Assembly: GCA_945871425.1 (NCBI GenBank)
Contig: CAMBVS010000024.1
Span: 1-51,989, forward strand
Length of the DNA stretch: 51,989 nucleotides
Direction: 5' to 3'
Source: Rhizobium sp. Q54
GTDB lineage: Bacteria > Pseudomonadota > Alphaproteobacteria > SHVZ01
Shown: in pieces, positions 9,021 to 17,645 of the stretch
How the letters are laid out: every line of letters begins with the position of its first letter
Position numbering within the stretch: the first letter of the stretch is position 1
Position numbers and translations under genes: made by a program
Notes under the pieces: model-generated
The model's input: only the letters and a program-made list of their open reading frames with translations
The model's database searches: none
Told to the model about the DNA's origin: nothing

Positions 9021-9749
9021 TCAGCCTTTGCGGGCGCGAGCGACGACCGCCTTGAAGGCCTCGAGGCCGGCGGCGCCGGGCACGAACTCGCGGCCGATGA
9101 TGAAAGCCGGCGTTCCGGTGATCTCGAGGGCGCCGGCGAGGTCGCGATTGCGCTTCAGAGCCTCGTCGATCTTGGGTGAGGCCATATCGCGCTTGAGCTG
9201 CGGCATGTCGACACCCGATTCCTTGGCGAGCTTCATCACCGTCTCCTGGTCGAGCGCGCCCTTGGCGCCGATCAGGAGGCGATGCAGCGCTTCGTACTTG
9301 CCCTGGGCATGGGCCGCGAGGACGGCGCGCGAGGCGAAGACAGACTCGGGGCCGAGGATCGGGAATTCCTTCATCACTCGTCTGATGCGGCCGTCTTCCT
9401 TGACCAGCTGGTCGACCACCGGCGCGGTCCGCTTGCAGTAGGGGCAGCGGTAGTCGAAGAACTCCACCACCGTCACGTCGCCCTGCGGATTGCCGAGCAC
9501 CGGCGAGGACGGATCGGAGACCAGCTCGTCCTTGAGCTTCGCCATCGACTCGACCCGCCGCTCGTCGGCCGATTGCTGCTCCTTCGCCTGGAGCGCCTCG
9601 ACCGCCTCGCGAATGATCTCGGGGTTCTTCAGGATATAAGCGCGGACGATCTCCTCGATCGCCTTCTTCTGCTCGGGCGAGACGCCCTGGGCGATCGCGG
9701 GCAGGCTCGCTGCCAGCACGAAAAGAACGGCGATCACGACCCGACGCAT
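9021..9749 (-). CDS. DsbA family thiol:disulfide oxidoreductase, periplasmic
   Basis: The 242-residue precursor has a Sec signal peptide (MRRVVIAVLFVLAASLPAIA, likely cut after Ala20). A charged helical segment precedes the thioredoxin-like domain, which has the redox motif CPYC at 102-105 and the cis-proline loop TGTPAFIIG. The layout matches the Com1/ScsC-like branch of DsbA family proteins rather than E. coli DsbA itself. It probably oxidises or isomerises disulfides in exported proteins. The ATG at 9749 has GAAAGG upstream and directly starts the signal peptide. It follows the M48 protease gene on the same strand with an 84-bp gap. Confidence 0.9.
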   Translation of the reverse strand: MRRVVIAVLFVLAASLPAIAQGVSPEQKKAIEEIVRAYILKNPEIIREAVEALQAKEQQSADERRVESMAKLKDELVSDPSSPVLGNPQGDVTVVEFFDYRCPYCKRTAPVVDQLVKEDGRIRRVMKEFPILGPESVFASRAVLAAHAQGKYEALHRLLIGAKGALDQETVMKLAKESGVDMPQLKRDMASPKIDEALKRNRDLAGALEITGTPAFIIGREFVPGAAGLEAFKAVVARARKG

Positions 9750-9833
9750 GTGCAACCTTTCGAGGAGAATGTGCCGCAATATGACGATGGCGAGCCTGGA
9801 AGTCCACGCACGTTCGAGTGAAACGGCAAGCCT

Positions 9834-11186
9834 CTATTTGCGCTTTTTGCTCTCGGCCTGGATCTTGATGTCCTGGGCGCGGAGCCAGCCGGGCGACCCC
9901 TCCGGGAGCAGACGCTGGGCACGGACGGCCTGCTGCGCGGCATCGGGGGTGCGGTTCTCGACCATGGCCTGCTCGGCGAGCGCCAGGGCGGCCTCGCCGA
10001 CCCGCCCCTCACGGCCATGGGCGATCGCCAGGAGCCGCCAGGCGAGGCCGTGGTCACGGTCGGTCTGCACCGCCGCGTTGAGGTTGGCGAGCGCCGACCG
10101 GGTCTCCGCCGGCAGGCCGAGCTCAAGCTGAGCCTGGGCCAGGGCGACCCGGATCAGCGGCGCCGTCGGCAGCAGGCGGACGGCCTCGGTGAAGGTGGCC
10201 ACCGCTTCCGGTATCCGGCCGTTCTCGAACAGCATCTGCCCCTTCATCTCCCAATAGTAGGGATCCGCGGGGAATTCTGCGATCAGGCCGTCGATCAGCG
10301 GCAGCGCCCGGGCCATGTCGGGGATGCGGTAGTAGGCGACGGCACGGCCGTAGCGGGCCGCCTCCGACTTGTCGGATTCCTTGTAGGTCTGCATGGTTCG
10401 CGACGGCTGCTCGATGAAGCCGAACAGCTTGGCCTTGATCCGCTTGTGCATGCGCTCGAATTCGGGCGGCACAGCGGCGTCGGCATAGCGGGCTCTCTGA
10501 ACCGATGCCCTGACCGTATCGACCCGCTCGCGCGTCAAGGGATGGGTGCGCATATAGGGCGACTGGCGTGCCTGAGAGAGCATCTCCTGTCCCGACAGGA
10601 TCTCGAAGAACTCGAGCATCCCCTTGGCGCTGTAGCCGGAGCGTTCGAGGAAGGTGAGGCCGGCCTGGTCAGCGGCCGACTCCTGGGCTCGGCTGAAGCT
10701 GAGGACGTTGGCTATCGCCGCGCTGGACCCGGCGCCCATGATCGCCATGCCGGCATCGCCTCGGCCGGCCACGGCCGCGGCCGCGCCCAGCACCATCGAC
10801 AGGATCTGGATCGCCGTCGCGCCTCTGAGCTCGTCCTGAAGGCGCGACAGGTGCCCGCCGGTGATGTGCCCGGCTTCATGCGCGATGACGCCGATGATCT
10901 GGCTCGCGGACTCCGACCTGAAGAGCAGGCCGGTGTTCATGAACAGCTTCTGGCCGCCGGCGACGAAAGCGTTGATCTGCCCGTCGCGTACAATGTAGAT
11001 GTGTACATCGTCGACGCCGAGCCCGGCCGCCTGGAATATTGGCGTCGCGAACGTGCGAATGGTATTTTCCGTCTCGGCGTCACGGATCAGCGAGATCCGT
11101 TGCGCTGCCGCCGGAAGCGAGACCGCGAAAAAGGCAGCCACAACCAGCGCGAGCGCGGCCGTCCGCCGCCTGAGAATGCCCCTCAC
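9834..11186 (-). CDS. M48 family zinc metalloprotease with TPR repeats (BepA/YfgC-like)
   Basis: From the GTG at 11186 this is a 450-residue exported protein: an Arg-rich signal peptide ending SLPAAAQ, an M48 catalytic domain, then tetratricopeptide repeats (about 270-430). The zinc motif HEAGH is at 103-107 and the third ligand is Glu169 in RAQESAADQAG. Family members such as E. coli BepA act in the periplasm on outer-membrane protein assembly, degrading stalled substrates. The frame stays open to 11288, but the extra 34 residues read as non-protein-like and would bury the signal peptide. The chosen GTG has GGGAAA a few bases upstream. Its 5' end overlaps that of the divergent lipoprotein gene. 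Confidence 0.9.
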   Translation of the reverse strand: MRGILRRRTAALALVVAAFFAVSLPAAAQRISLIRDAETENTIRTFATPIFQAAGLGVDDVHIYIVRDGQINAFVAGGQKLFMNTGLLFRSESASQIIGVIAHEAGHITGGHLSRLQDELRGATAIQILSMVLGAAAAVAGRGDAGMAIMGAGSSAAIANVLSFSRAQESAADQAGLTFLERSGYSAKGMLEFFEILSGQEMLSQARQSPYMRTHPLTRERVDTVRASVQRARYADAAVPPEFERMHKRIKAKLFGFIEQPSRTMQTYKESDKSEAARYGRAVAYYRIPDMARALPLIDGLIAEFPADPYYWEMKGQMLFENGRIPEAVATFTEAVRLLPTAPLIRVALAQAQLELGLPAETRSALANLNAAVQTDRDHGLAWRLLAIAHGREGRVGEAALALAEQAMVENRTPDAAQQAVRAQRLLPEGSPGWLRAQDIKIQAESKKRK

Positions 11187-12798
11187 CTTGATCGATTTCC
11201 CATCACCGGCCGATTCTCCCCGCCGATCGTGGCAGAAATGTGCCGCAGCGCTGCTCGTGGCCATTGTCGCCGGCTGCGGGGGGTCCAATCAACCCGGTGT
11301 CGTCGAGCCGGTCGAGGGCTTTTTCGGCGGAGCCGCCGCTGACGAGCCCCGGGCCGCGATCGCCGGGCGGGACGTGCTGGTGGCCGGGGGCTCGGCGGTC
11401 GACGCGGCGGTTGCCATGGGATTCACCTTGGCGGTCACGCTTCCCTCTTCCGCCGGGCTCGGCGGCGGCGGCGCCTGCGTCACCTTCGACGGCCGCACCG
11501 TGACCCCGACCCTCTTCGACTTTCCGGCGACGACGGCGGGCGGGAGCCGGATCGCCGTTCCCGCCCTCGTCCGCGGCATGGCGCTGCTCCATGCCCGCCA
11601 CGGGCGCATCGCCTGGTCCCAGCTCCTCGGTCCGGCCGAGACCGCCGCCCGCTTCGGCACGCCGATCAGCCGCGCGCTCGCGCACGACCTCGCCCAGGCG
11701 CCGACGGACCTGGTGCGCGACCCGGCGACGGCCCGGATCTTCGCCCCCGGCGGCACGCTGGTCCGCGAAGGCGACACCCTGGTCCAACTCGATCTCGCGA
11801 CGATCCTGGGCCAGCTCCGCCAGAAAGGGGCCGGCGAGTTCTATCTCGGCGTGCTGCCGCGCACGATCGCCGAAGCCTCCCGTGGCGCGTTGCCGATCGA
11901 GGCGCTTCGCGGCTATCTACCGCAGGTCACCGCCCCGCCGGTCATCCGTATCAGCAGCCAGCAGCAGTTCGTCATCGTCGGCGACAGCCCGTCCACGGCC
12001 GCGCTTTTCGGCCGGCTCCTGGGGCTCGGCCTCGAGGTCGACCCAAATGCGGCGGACCGGCCTCGCTTCTGGGCCGAGGCCGGTGCGGCGGCGGAAGGCC
12101 ACTTGGCGGAAGCGCTGTCCCGCGGTCGCGCCGAGATCGTGCCCCCGGCCGCGGAGATGGCGGCCCTGGCAAGCCGGGTGAAGGCCGGAACCCATGAGCG
12201 CCCCGCCAAGGCCCTCGGCGCCATCGCCACGGCACGTGCCGGTGCCACATCTTTCGTCGCCGCCGACAAGAACGGCCTGGCGGTCGCCTGCGCTCTCGGG
12301 CTCAACGCTCCCTGGGGCACCGGCCGCGTGCTTTCGGGCACGGGCATTCTCACCGCGCCGCCGCCCGCGGTCGAAGGTCCGCGTGCGGTCGGCGTCATCG
12401 CTGCCGCTCCCGGAAACGGCGTCATCTATCTCGCCGCCTCGGCTGCGGGGCGGGCGTCGCCATCGGCCCTCGCCCAGGTCGCACTGGCCGCGGTATCGGA
12501 GAGACAGGAGATCGCGACGGTCCTCTCCCGTCCGCGTATCGCCTATGACGGCGCCGAGGATGTCGCGCGAATCGAGCCCGGATTGCCGCAGGACTCGCTC
12601 ACCCGCGGCGGACTCAAGTCCGCCGAAACCTCGCCGCTCGGCTTCGTTAACGCCATCTCCTGCGTCGACGAGCTTGTCCGCGGCAGGGCCACCTGCCGCT
12701 CGGCGGCGGATTCACGCGGCGCCGGGCTCGCCTTCGGCGGCGGCACCGGCGCCATCAGCGGCACGGGCAATGGGAGCGGCGGTGTCCGTCCACGCTAG
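11176..12798 (+). CDS. Gamma-glutamyltransferase-like lipoprotein, probably without transpeptidase activity
   Basis: This protein of about 540 residues belongs to the gamma-glutamyltransferase (GGT) family. Early motifs are VLVAGGSAVDAAVAMGF and GLGGGGACVTFDG; a later one is GTGRVLSGTGILTAPPP. GGTs autocleave and use a threonine at the new N-terminus, in a motif like TTHYSVVD. Aligned on the DKNG of VAADKNGLAVAC, this protein has ATSF in that place, so the nucleophile position (residue 357) is Ala and the next residue is Thr358. The start of the chain carries a lipobox VAGC at Cys34. The start is uncertain (ATG 11176 or TTG 11188). The C-terminal tail is Gly-rich. It probably binds or processes a peptide differently from true GGT, or is inactive. 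Confidence 0.75.
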   Translation: MPLTLIDFPSPADSPRRSWQKCAAALLVAIVAGCGGSNQPGVVEPVEGFFGGAAADEPRAAIAGRDVLVAGGSAVDAAVAMGFTLAVTLPSSAGLGGGGACVTFDGRTVTPTLFDFPATTAGGSRIAVPALVRGMALLHARHGRIAWSQLLGPAETAARFGTPISRALAHDLAQAPTDLVRDPATARIFAPGGTLVREGDTLVQLDLATILGQLRQKGAGEFYLGVLPRTIAEASRGALPIEALRGYLPQVTAPPVIRISSQQQFVIVGDSPSTAALFGRLLGLGLEVDPNAADRPRFWAEAGAAAEGHLAEALSRGRAEIVPPAAEMAALASRVKAGTHERPAKALGAIATARAGATSFVAADKNGLAVACALGLNAPWGTGRVLSGTGILTAPPPAVEGPRAVGVIAAAPGNGVIYLAASAAGRASPSALAQVALAAVSERQEIATVLSRPRIAYDGAEDVARIEPGLPQDSLTRGGLKSAETSPLGFVNAISCVDELVRGRATCRSAADSRGAGLAFGGGTGAISGTGNGSGGVRPR

Positions 12799-12801
12799 CA
12801 G

Positions 12802-13950
12802 ATGACCGAGCGGGTCGCGCGGCGGGCCAACATTCCGCCGTTCATCGTCATGGACGTGCTGCGCGCCGCCAACGAGCGGGCGGCGACCGGCGCCGACGTC
12901 CTCCATCTCGAAGTGGGGCAACCCTCGACCGGCGCGCCGCAGCGGGTCGTGGAGGCCGCCAAGGCGGCTTTGGGCCGCGACGTCCTCGGCTACACCGACG
13001 CGCTCGGCATCCCGCCGCTCAGGGACGCGATCGCCGCCCACTACCGCGACCGCTACGGCATCCCGGTCGACTCTCGGCGGATCGTCGTCACCACCGGCTC
13101 CTCCGGCGCCTTTATCCTGTCATTCCTCGCCGCCTTCGACGTCGGCGAGCGCGTCGCCGTCACGGCACCGGGATACCCCGCCTATCGCAACATCCTCGCC
13201 GCGCTCGGCATCGAGGTCGTCGAGGTCGAGGTCGGGCCGGCCACCCGCTTCCAGCCGACACCGGCGCTTCTCGACAAGGCGGGGCACCTCGACGGGTTGA
13301 TCGTGGCGAGTCCCGCCAATCCGACCGGGACCATGCTGTCGGCGGCCGACCTCCGCCGGCTGGCCGAGCATTGCGGGCGACGGGACATCCGGCTGGTCTC
13401 CGACGAGATCTATCACGGCATCACCTATGGCGAGCCGGCGACCACGGCCCTGGCGCTGACCGACCGTGCCATCATCATCAACAGCTTCTCAAAATACTTC
13501 TCGATGACCGGCTGGCGGCTGGGATGGATGGTGCTGCCGGAGGAGCTGATCCGCCCGGTCGAGTGCCTGGCGCAGAACCTGTTCATCTCGCCGCCGGCGC
13601 TCTCCCAGGTCGCCGCGGTCGAGGTCTTCGCCTGCAAGGACGAGCTGGAAGCCAATGTCCGGCGCTATGCCGCCAACCGGGCGGTCCTGCTGGACGCGCT
13701 GCCGAAAGCCGGCCTCGATCGCTTCGCGCCGCCGGATGGCGCCTTCTACCTCTATGTCGATGTCGGCGACGTCACCAACGACAGCGCCGATTTCTGCAAG
13801 CGCCTCTTGGCCGACACCGGCGTCGCGGTGACGCCGGGCATCGACTTCGATCCGGCTCGCGGCCAGCGGACGATGCGCATCTCCTTCGCCGGATCGACCG
13901 AGGCGATGACCGAGGCCGCAAGCCGCCTCGGGGCCTGGCTCAAGCGCTGA
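12802..13950 (+). CDS. PLP-dependent class I/II aminotransferase
   Basis: This 382-residue fold-type I aminotransferase has the usual landmarks: TGSSGAFILSF in the PLP phosphate region, the NPTGTMLS motif, SDEIYHGITYG with the PLP-contacting Asp and Tyr, Lys231 in SFSKYFSMTGWRLGW, and the substrate-binding Arg in TMRISFAGS. It resembles the aspartate/aromatic aminotransferase branch found widely in alphaproteobacteria. Amino donor specificity cannot be read from sequence. It starts 3 bp after the GGT-like gene, so the two are probably co-transcribed. Its end overlaps the convergent methyltransferase gene by 11 bp. Confidence 0.92.
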   Translation: MTERVARRANIPPFIVMDVLRAANERAATGADVLHLEVGQPSTGAPQRVVEAAKAALGRDVLGYTDALGIPPLRDAIAAHYRDRYGIPVDSRRIVVTTGSSGAFILSFLAAFDVGERVAVTAPGYPAYRNILAALGIEVVEVEVGPATRFQPTPALLDKAGHLDGLIVASPANPTGTMLSAADLRRLAEHCGRRDIRLVSDEIYHGITYGEPATTALALTDRAIIINSFSKYFSMTGWRLGWMVLPEELIRPVECLAQNLFISPPALSQVAAVEVFACKDELEANVRRYAANRAVLLDALPKAGLDRFAPPDGAFYLYVDVGDVTNDSADFCKRLLADTGVAVTPGIDFDPARGQRTMRISFAGSTEAMTEAASRLGAWLKR

Positions 13951-15469
13951 TCGGCTCGACTATGCCGTGCTGCGCCAGCAACGGGCGCTGCTCCTGTTCG
14001 AACTTCTGCGCCAGCATCAGGATGCCGAGCGGACTCGGCGGTCGCACCGGCTTGCCCTGGGCCTTCTTGGCTGCCGCCTCTTCCATCAGGATGGCATAGG
14101 CGAAGGACGCGGTGTCGCTCAGACCCTGGGCCTCGCCGAGCAGAAACAGGCGGTGCAGGCGGTCGATCCTGACGGCCCCGCCGAGCACCGGCGATACCAG
14201 CGCCTGCAGCTGGTCGCCGTGACGAGCCCGCTCGAGGATGACCTGGTTGAGGCGCTTTGCGCGCTCGGCGCGAGCAGCATCGCCGGCGGCGGGGAGAGCC
14301 ACCTCGACCCGGCCGGCGCCGACGAGGATCACCAGCGCCTCGACCTTCCGTTCGAACTCGGCCGCGTCCGCGGAGGAGATCAGCTCGGTCAGCGTGCGCG
14401 GCCCCGCAGCAAGGCCGCCCAGGACCTCGGCCGCGGGACCGCTGTCGAGCGAGTAACGGCCTTGCGGATATTCGGCCGACGCCTCGATCAGGTTGCACGG
14501 CACCACCAGCGCAAAGCGCGTCGCGAGCAGCAGCTCACGGCGCTCGGAGACCGGCAGCCGCTCGGGTCCGCGAACGAAGATGTCCTTCCGGAACTGCTGG
14601 TTCAGGAAGACGTCGCGCACCGTCTCGCGGAACGCGAGATCGTCGATGCCGGCGATCCTCTTCTGCTGCTCCTCGGTCAGGCAAAGCCGCTCGACGTGGT
14701 GAGCGAGATCGGCGGAGGCTGCGAAGGTGAGCTTCGCCTGGTGCATCTGGCGGGCGACGTCCAGGTGATAGAGCGGCGTCCAGATCCGGTTGAAGTACTC
14801 GTGGGCCACGTACTCGCGCGTCATCTGCCGGATGGCACCGAGCTGGGCGCGGGCGGAAGCGTTGGCATCGAAATAGGCGGCGCCGAGCGCGGCCAGCCCT
14901 TCGACCTCAGTCAACGCCTTCTCGATACGCTCGTCGGTGGTGCCGGTGGCACGCTGCGCCATCTCGTTCAGGAGCCGGCGGAGCGGCAGGATCGGGGCCC
15001 AGCCGGGCAGGCAGTTGTAGCTGAGATAGACGATGCCGCCGAAAGCGAGCCGGTCGCGAATGAAGTCGACGATCGACTTCCGGTGCTCCGCCATCACCCA
15101 GGAATAGATGCCGTGCAGCACGATGACGTCGAAGGACGGCAGGTCGAGGGCGGCGAACTCCTCGAAGGAGGAATCGAACACCTTGAGATTCGGGGTGCCC
15201 GCGGATTCGGCGAGGCGCCGGGCGTTGGCGGCGAAGCTCGGGTTGAAGTCGGTCGCCCACACCTCCGCTTCCGGGTGGGTCGCCGCCACGACGTTGCAGG
15301 TGAAACCGTGGCCGGCGCCGAGCTCGCAGTAGCGGAGCTTGCCGGACGGGTTCGGCGGGCGGATCCCTTTGGCCAGCAGCGCGAAGGCGAGGAAGGGCGG
15401 CGTCAGCTCGCGATAATAGCCCTGCGGGTAGTCGACATCGGCGATATAGCCCTCGGTCCAGTCGTCCAT
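13940..15469 (-). CDS. SAM-dependent methyltransferase with methyltransferase regulatory domain
   Basis: The 509-residue protein has an N-terminal class I methyltransferase domain with the SAM-binding motif ELGAGHG (49-55) and the post-motifs VWATDFNPSFA and FDVIVLHGIYSWV. The middle (about 220-330) matches the so-called methyltransferase regulatory domain, with the recurrent pattern YVAHEYFNRIWTPLYHLDVA. The C-terminal third is helical and unassigned. The substrate of this family is not established; members often sit near polysaccharide or glycan genes. The ATG at 15469 lies 91 bp from the divergent deacetylase gene. Confidence 0.85.
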   Translation of the reverse strand: MDDWTEGYIADVDYPQGYYRELTPPFLAFALLAKGIRPPNPSGKLRYCELGAGHGFTCNVVAATHPEAEVWATDFNPSFAANARRLAESAGTPNLKVFDSSFEEFAALDLPSFDVIVLHGIYSWVMAEHRKSIVDFIRDRLAFGGIVYLSYNCLPGWAPILPLRRLLNEMAQRATGTTDERIEKALTEVEGLAALGAAYFDANASARAQLGAIRQMTREYVAHEYFNRIWTPLYHLDVARQMHQAKLTFAASADLAHHVERLCLTEEQQKRIAGIDDLAFRETVRDVFLNQQFRKDIFVRGPERLPVSERRELLLATRFALVVPCNLIEASAEYPQGRYSLDSGPAAEVLGGLAAGPRTLTELISSADAAEFERKVEALVILVGAGRVEVALPAAGDAARAERAKRLNQVILERARHGDQLQALVSPVLGGAVRIDRLHRLFLLGEAQGLSDTASFAYAILMEEAAAKKAQGKPVRPPSPLGILMLAQKFEQEQRPLLAQHGIVEPISA

Positions 15470-15560
15470 CAGCCCCTCGTTCCCGGCCCGCTCCAGTCAT
15501 AGCCCCAGCCGCCGGCCACGGGTAGACTTTGATCGCCAGTCCACGTCCGGAGGAACCGCC

Positions 15561-16490
15561 ATGACCGCCGCCAAGCCGCACGTCGCCAAGACCGCCGACA
15601 ATGACGAACAGCAGCCCTGGCAATGGTCTGAGGCGAAGTGGCGCGCCGTCGCCGGCAAGATCCGGCCGGGCCGGGCGCTGAGGCCGAAGGCCTGGAAGGA
15701 CGGTGCCCGGGTCGCCGTCGGCATCTCGTTCGATTCCGACCACGAGTCGGGCGAGCTTCGTGACGGTGGCAAGTCGCTCGGCCGCATGTCCATGGGCCAG
15801 TACGGCGCCCGCGCCGGCATCCCCCGGATCATGAAGCTCCTGGAGAAGCACTCGGTCCCCGCCTCGTTCTTCACGCCGGCGGTGGTCGCTCTCCTCTATC
15901 CCGATGAGCAGAAGCGCGCGGTCGATGGCGGCCACGAGGTCGGCATCCATGGCTGGATCCACGAGCTGAACTCGATCCTGCCGGGCGAGATCGAGCGCGA
16001 CCTGATGCTGCGCTCCGCCGACACGCTGGAGAAGGTCACTGGCGTCCGCCCCGTCGGCATCCGCACGCCGTCCTGGGACTTCAGCCCCAACACGCTGGCG
16101 ATCATCCGCGAGATGGGCCTCTACTACGACTCCTCGCTGATGGCCGACGACGACGCCTATGAGCTGAACGAGGACGGCAAGCCAACCGGCGTGGTCGAGC
16201 TGCCGCCGGAATGGATCCGCGACGACGCGGTCTATTTCAACATGCACCGCTTCACCGGACTCCGCCCGTACACACCGCCCTCGGCCGTGCTTGAGATCTT
16301 CACCAAGGAGTTCGACCAGGCCTATGAGGAGCGCGGGCTCTACATCCTGACCATGCACCCGCACATCATCGGCCACCGCTCGCGCCTCACGCTGCTGGAC
16401 GAGCTGATCCGGCACATGAAGACGAAGAAGGGCGTATGGTTCGCGACCCACGCCGACATCGCGAAATACGCGAAGGACAACGCGGCCTAA
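15561..16490 (+). CDS. Polysaccharide deacetylase family hydrolase (HpPgdA/PuuE-like)
   Basis: This 309-residue cytoplasmic-looking protein has no signal peptide. It carries NodB-fold motifs: FDSDHE (57-62, in place of TFDDG), HGWIH (130-134, the metal His pair) and RTPSWDFSPN (168-177). The FDSDHE and HGWxH pattern fits the branch containing H. pylori PgdA and allantoinase PuuE, whose members act on small C-N substrates or on peptidoglycan, so the substrate is open. GGAGGA at 15549-15554, 6 nt before the ATG, sets the start. It interlocks with the M24-like gene: the shared bases CTAA contain both stop codons. Confidence 0.88.
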   Translation: MTAAKPHVAKTADNDEQQPWQWSEAKWRAVAGKIRPGRALRPKAWKDGARVAVGISFDSDHESGELRDGGKSLGRMSMGQYGARAGIPRIMKLLEKHSVPASFFTPAVVALLYPDEQKRAVDGGHEVGIHGWIHELNSILPGEIERDLMLRSADTLEKVTGVRPVGIRTPSWDFSPNTLAIIREMGLYYDSSLMADDDAYELNEDGKPTGVVELPPEWIRDDAVYFNMHRFTGLRPYTPPSAVLEIFTKEFDQAYEERGLYILTMHPHIIGHRSRLTLLDELIRHMKTKKGVWFATHADIAKYAKDNAA

Positions 16491-17641
16491 GGGGCGATCA
16501 GCGGATCCAGGCTCGCGCGGGAGAGCGGCTCCGACCCGCGCGGGCCGACCAGGCTGGTGCGGCCCAGCGTCATCGCGACGCCGGTGGTCGAGTCCATCAG
16601 GATCATGTGGATGAAGAAGACCATGCCGGGCTCGGCGATCACCGGGTTGCCGGTGTAAAGCATCGGCCAGTCCATCCAGTTCGGCTGGAAGAGAGCGCCG
16701 AGGCTGTAGCCGCAAGCGTTCAAGCGATGCTCGCGCAGGCCCAGGCGATCGAAGACCCGGGCATGGGCGTCGAAGACCTTGCCGATCGGCTCACCCGGCT
16801 TGAGCGCGTCTTCGCAAGCGAGCAGCGCCTCCTTGCAGGCGGCATGCATCTCCATCTGGCGCGGGATCGGTGGGCCCACGCGTACGGTCCGCATCAGGCA
16901 GGAGTGATAGAGCCGGTAGGCGCCGGCGAATTCGAGAGTGAGCTGGTCTTCGGCATCCAGCTTGCGGCGGCCGGTGAAGTAGCGGCAGAGCAGCGCGCCA
17001 GTGCCCGAGCCGATGATGAACGGGTTGCCTGAATAGTCGCCCCCGCCCTTGAAAACCGCACCCTGCATCGCCGCCAGGATCTCGCCCTCGTCGGCACCGG
17101 GGCGGATCGTCGCCATGCCGGCATCGAGCGCATCGTCCGCCAGCGCCGCCGCCTTCCGCACATAGGCGATCTCGGCCGGACTCTTAACGAGGCGGAGCCG
17201 GCTCACCAGCTCCGACGCATCCTCATGCCGACAGAAGCCGTCGAGCGCGGCCGTGAGCCGGCGGCCGTTGCGGGCGGTCAGCCCATAGGCCTCCCACTCG
17301 ATGCCGAGCGTCTTTCCGCGGCAGCCGAGCTCTTCGAGGATCGCCTTCAGCTCGGTCGCCGGCGAGGCGCCCTCGCGATCGACCCAGATGCGGATGTCCT
17401 CGATCACCGAGGTAAGCTGCGCCTGCCTAAGATCGGGCGAGCGCGTCAGCAGCATCATGCGGCCGTCGGCGCCGAGATAGAGGCACTGGAAGAAGACAAA
17501 GCCGAAGGTGTCGTAGCCGGTCAGGTAGAACATGCTCTCCTGACGGAACATCAGAAGGCCGTCGAGGCCGGCCGCCTGCATCGCCTTGACCGTGCGTGCC
17601 CGGCGCTCGGCCAGCTCCTCGCGGGTGAAGTGCAGAGCCAC
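16487..17641 (-). CDS. M24-family hydrolase lacking peptidase metal ligands (DoeA/ectoine-hydrolase-like)
   Basis: From the GTG at 17641 the protein has 384 residues: an N-terminal creatinase domain and a C-terminal pita-bread domain. The five metal ligands of M24 peptidases appear absent: where they usually read as LDFG..SDMTRT, GHGIG and TIEPG, this one has LEFAGAYRLYHSCLMRT, CGYSLG and EPGMVFFIHM. The AGAYRLYH and GYSLG patterns resemble ectoine hydrolase DoeA and its relatives, which hydrolyse small molecules without those metals. The true substrate is unknown. The GTG lies 4 bp after the pgeF stop, and upstream codons in frame run into pgeF, so this start is favoured. Confidence 0.75.
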   Translation of the reverse strand: MALHFTREELAERRARTVKAMQAAGLDGLLMFRQESMFYLTGYDTFGFVFFQCLYLGADGRMMLLTRSPDLRQAQLTSVIEDIRIWVDREGASPATELKAILEELGCRGKTLGIEWEAYGLTARNGRRLTAALDGFCRHEDASELVSRLRLVKSPAEIAYVRKAAALADDALDAGMATIRPGADEGEILAAMQGAVFKGGGDYSGNPFIIGSGTGALLCRYFTGRRKLDAEDQLTLEFAGAYRLYHSCLMRTVRVGPPIPRQMEMHAACKEALLACEDALKPGEPIGKVFDAHARVFDRLGLREHRLNACGYSLGALFQPNWMDWPMLYTGNPVIAEPGMVFFIHMILMDSTTGVAMTLGRTSLVGPRGSEPLSRASLDPLIAP

Positions 17642-17645
17642 TGCC

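Noticed and set aside
9834..9837. A terminator from the CTTTTT-like run near the end of the M48 gene
   Set aside because: The T-run is in codons for the Lys-rich C-terminus and has no hairpin upstream of it.
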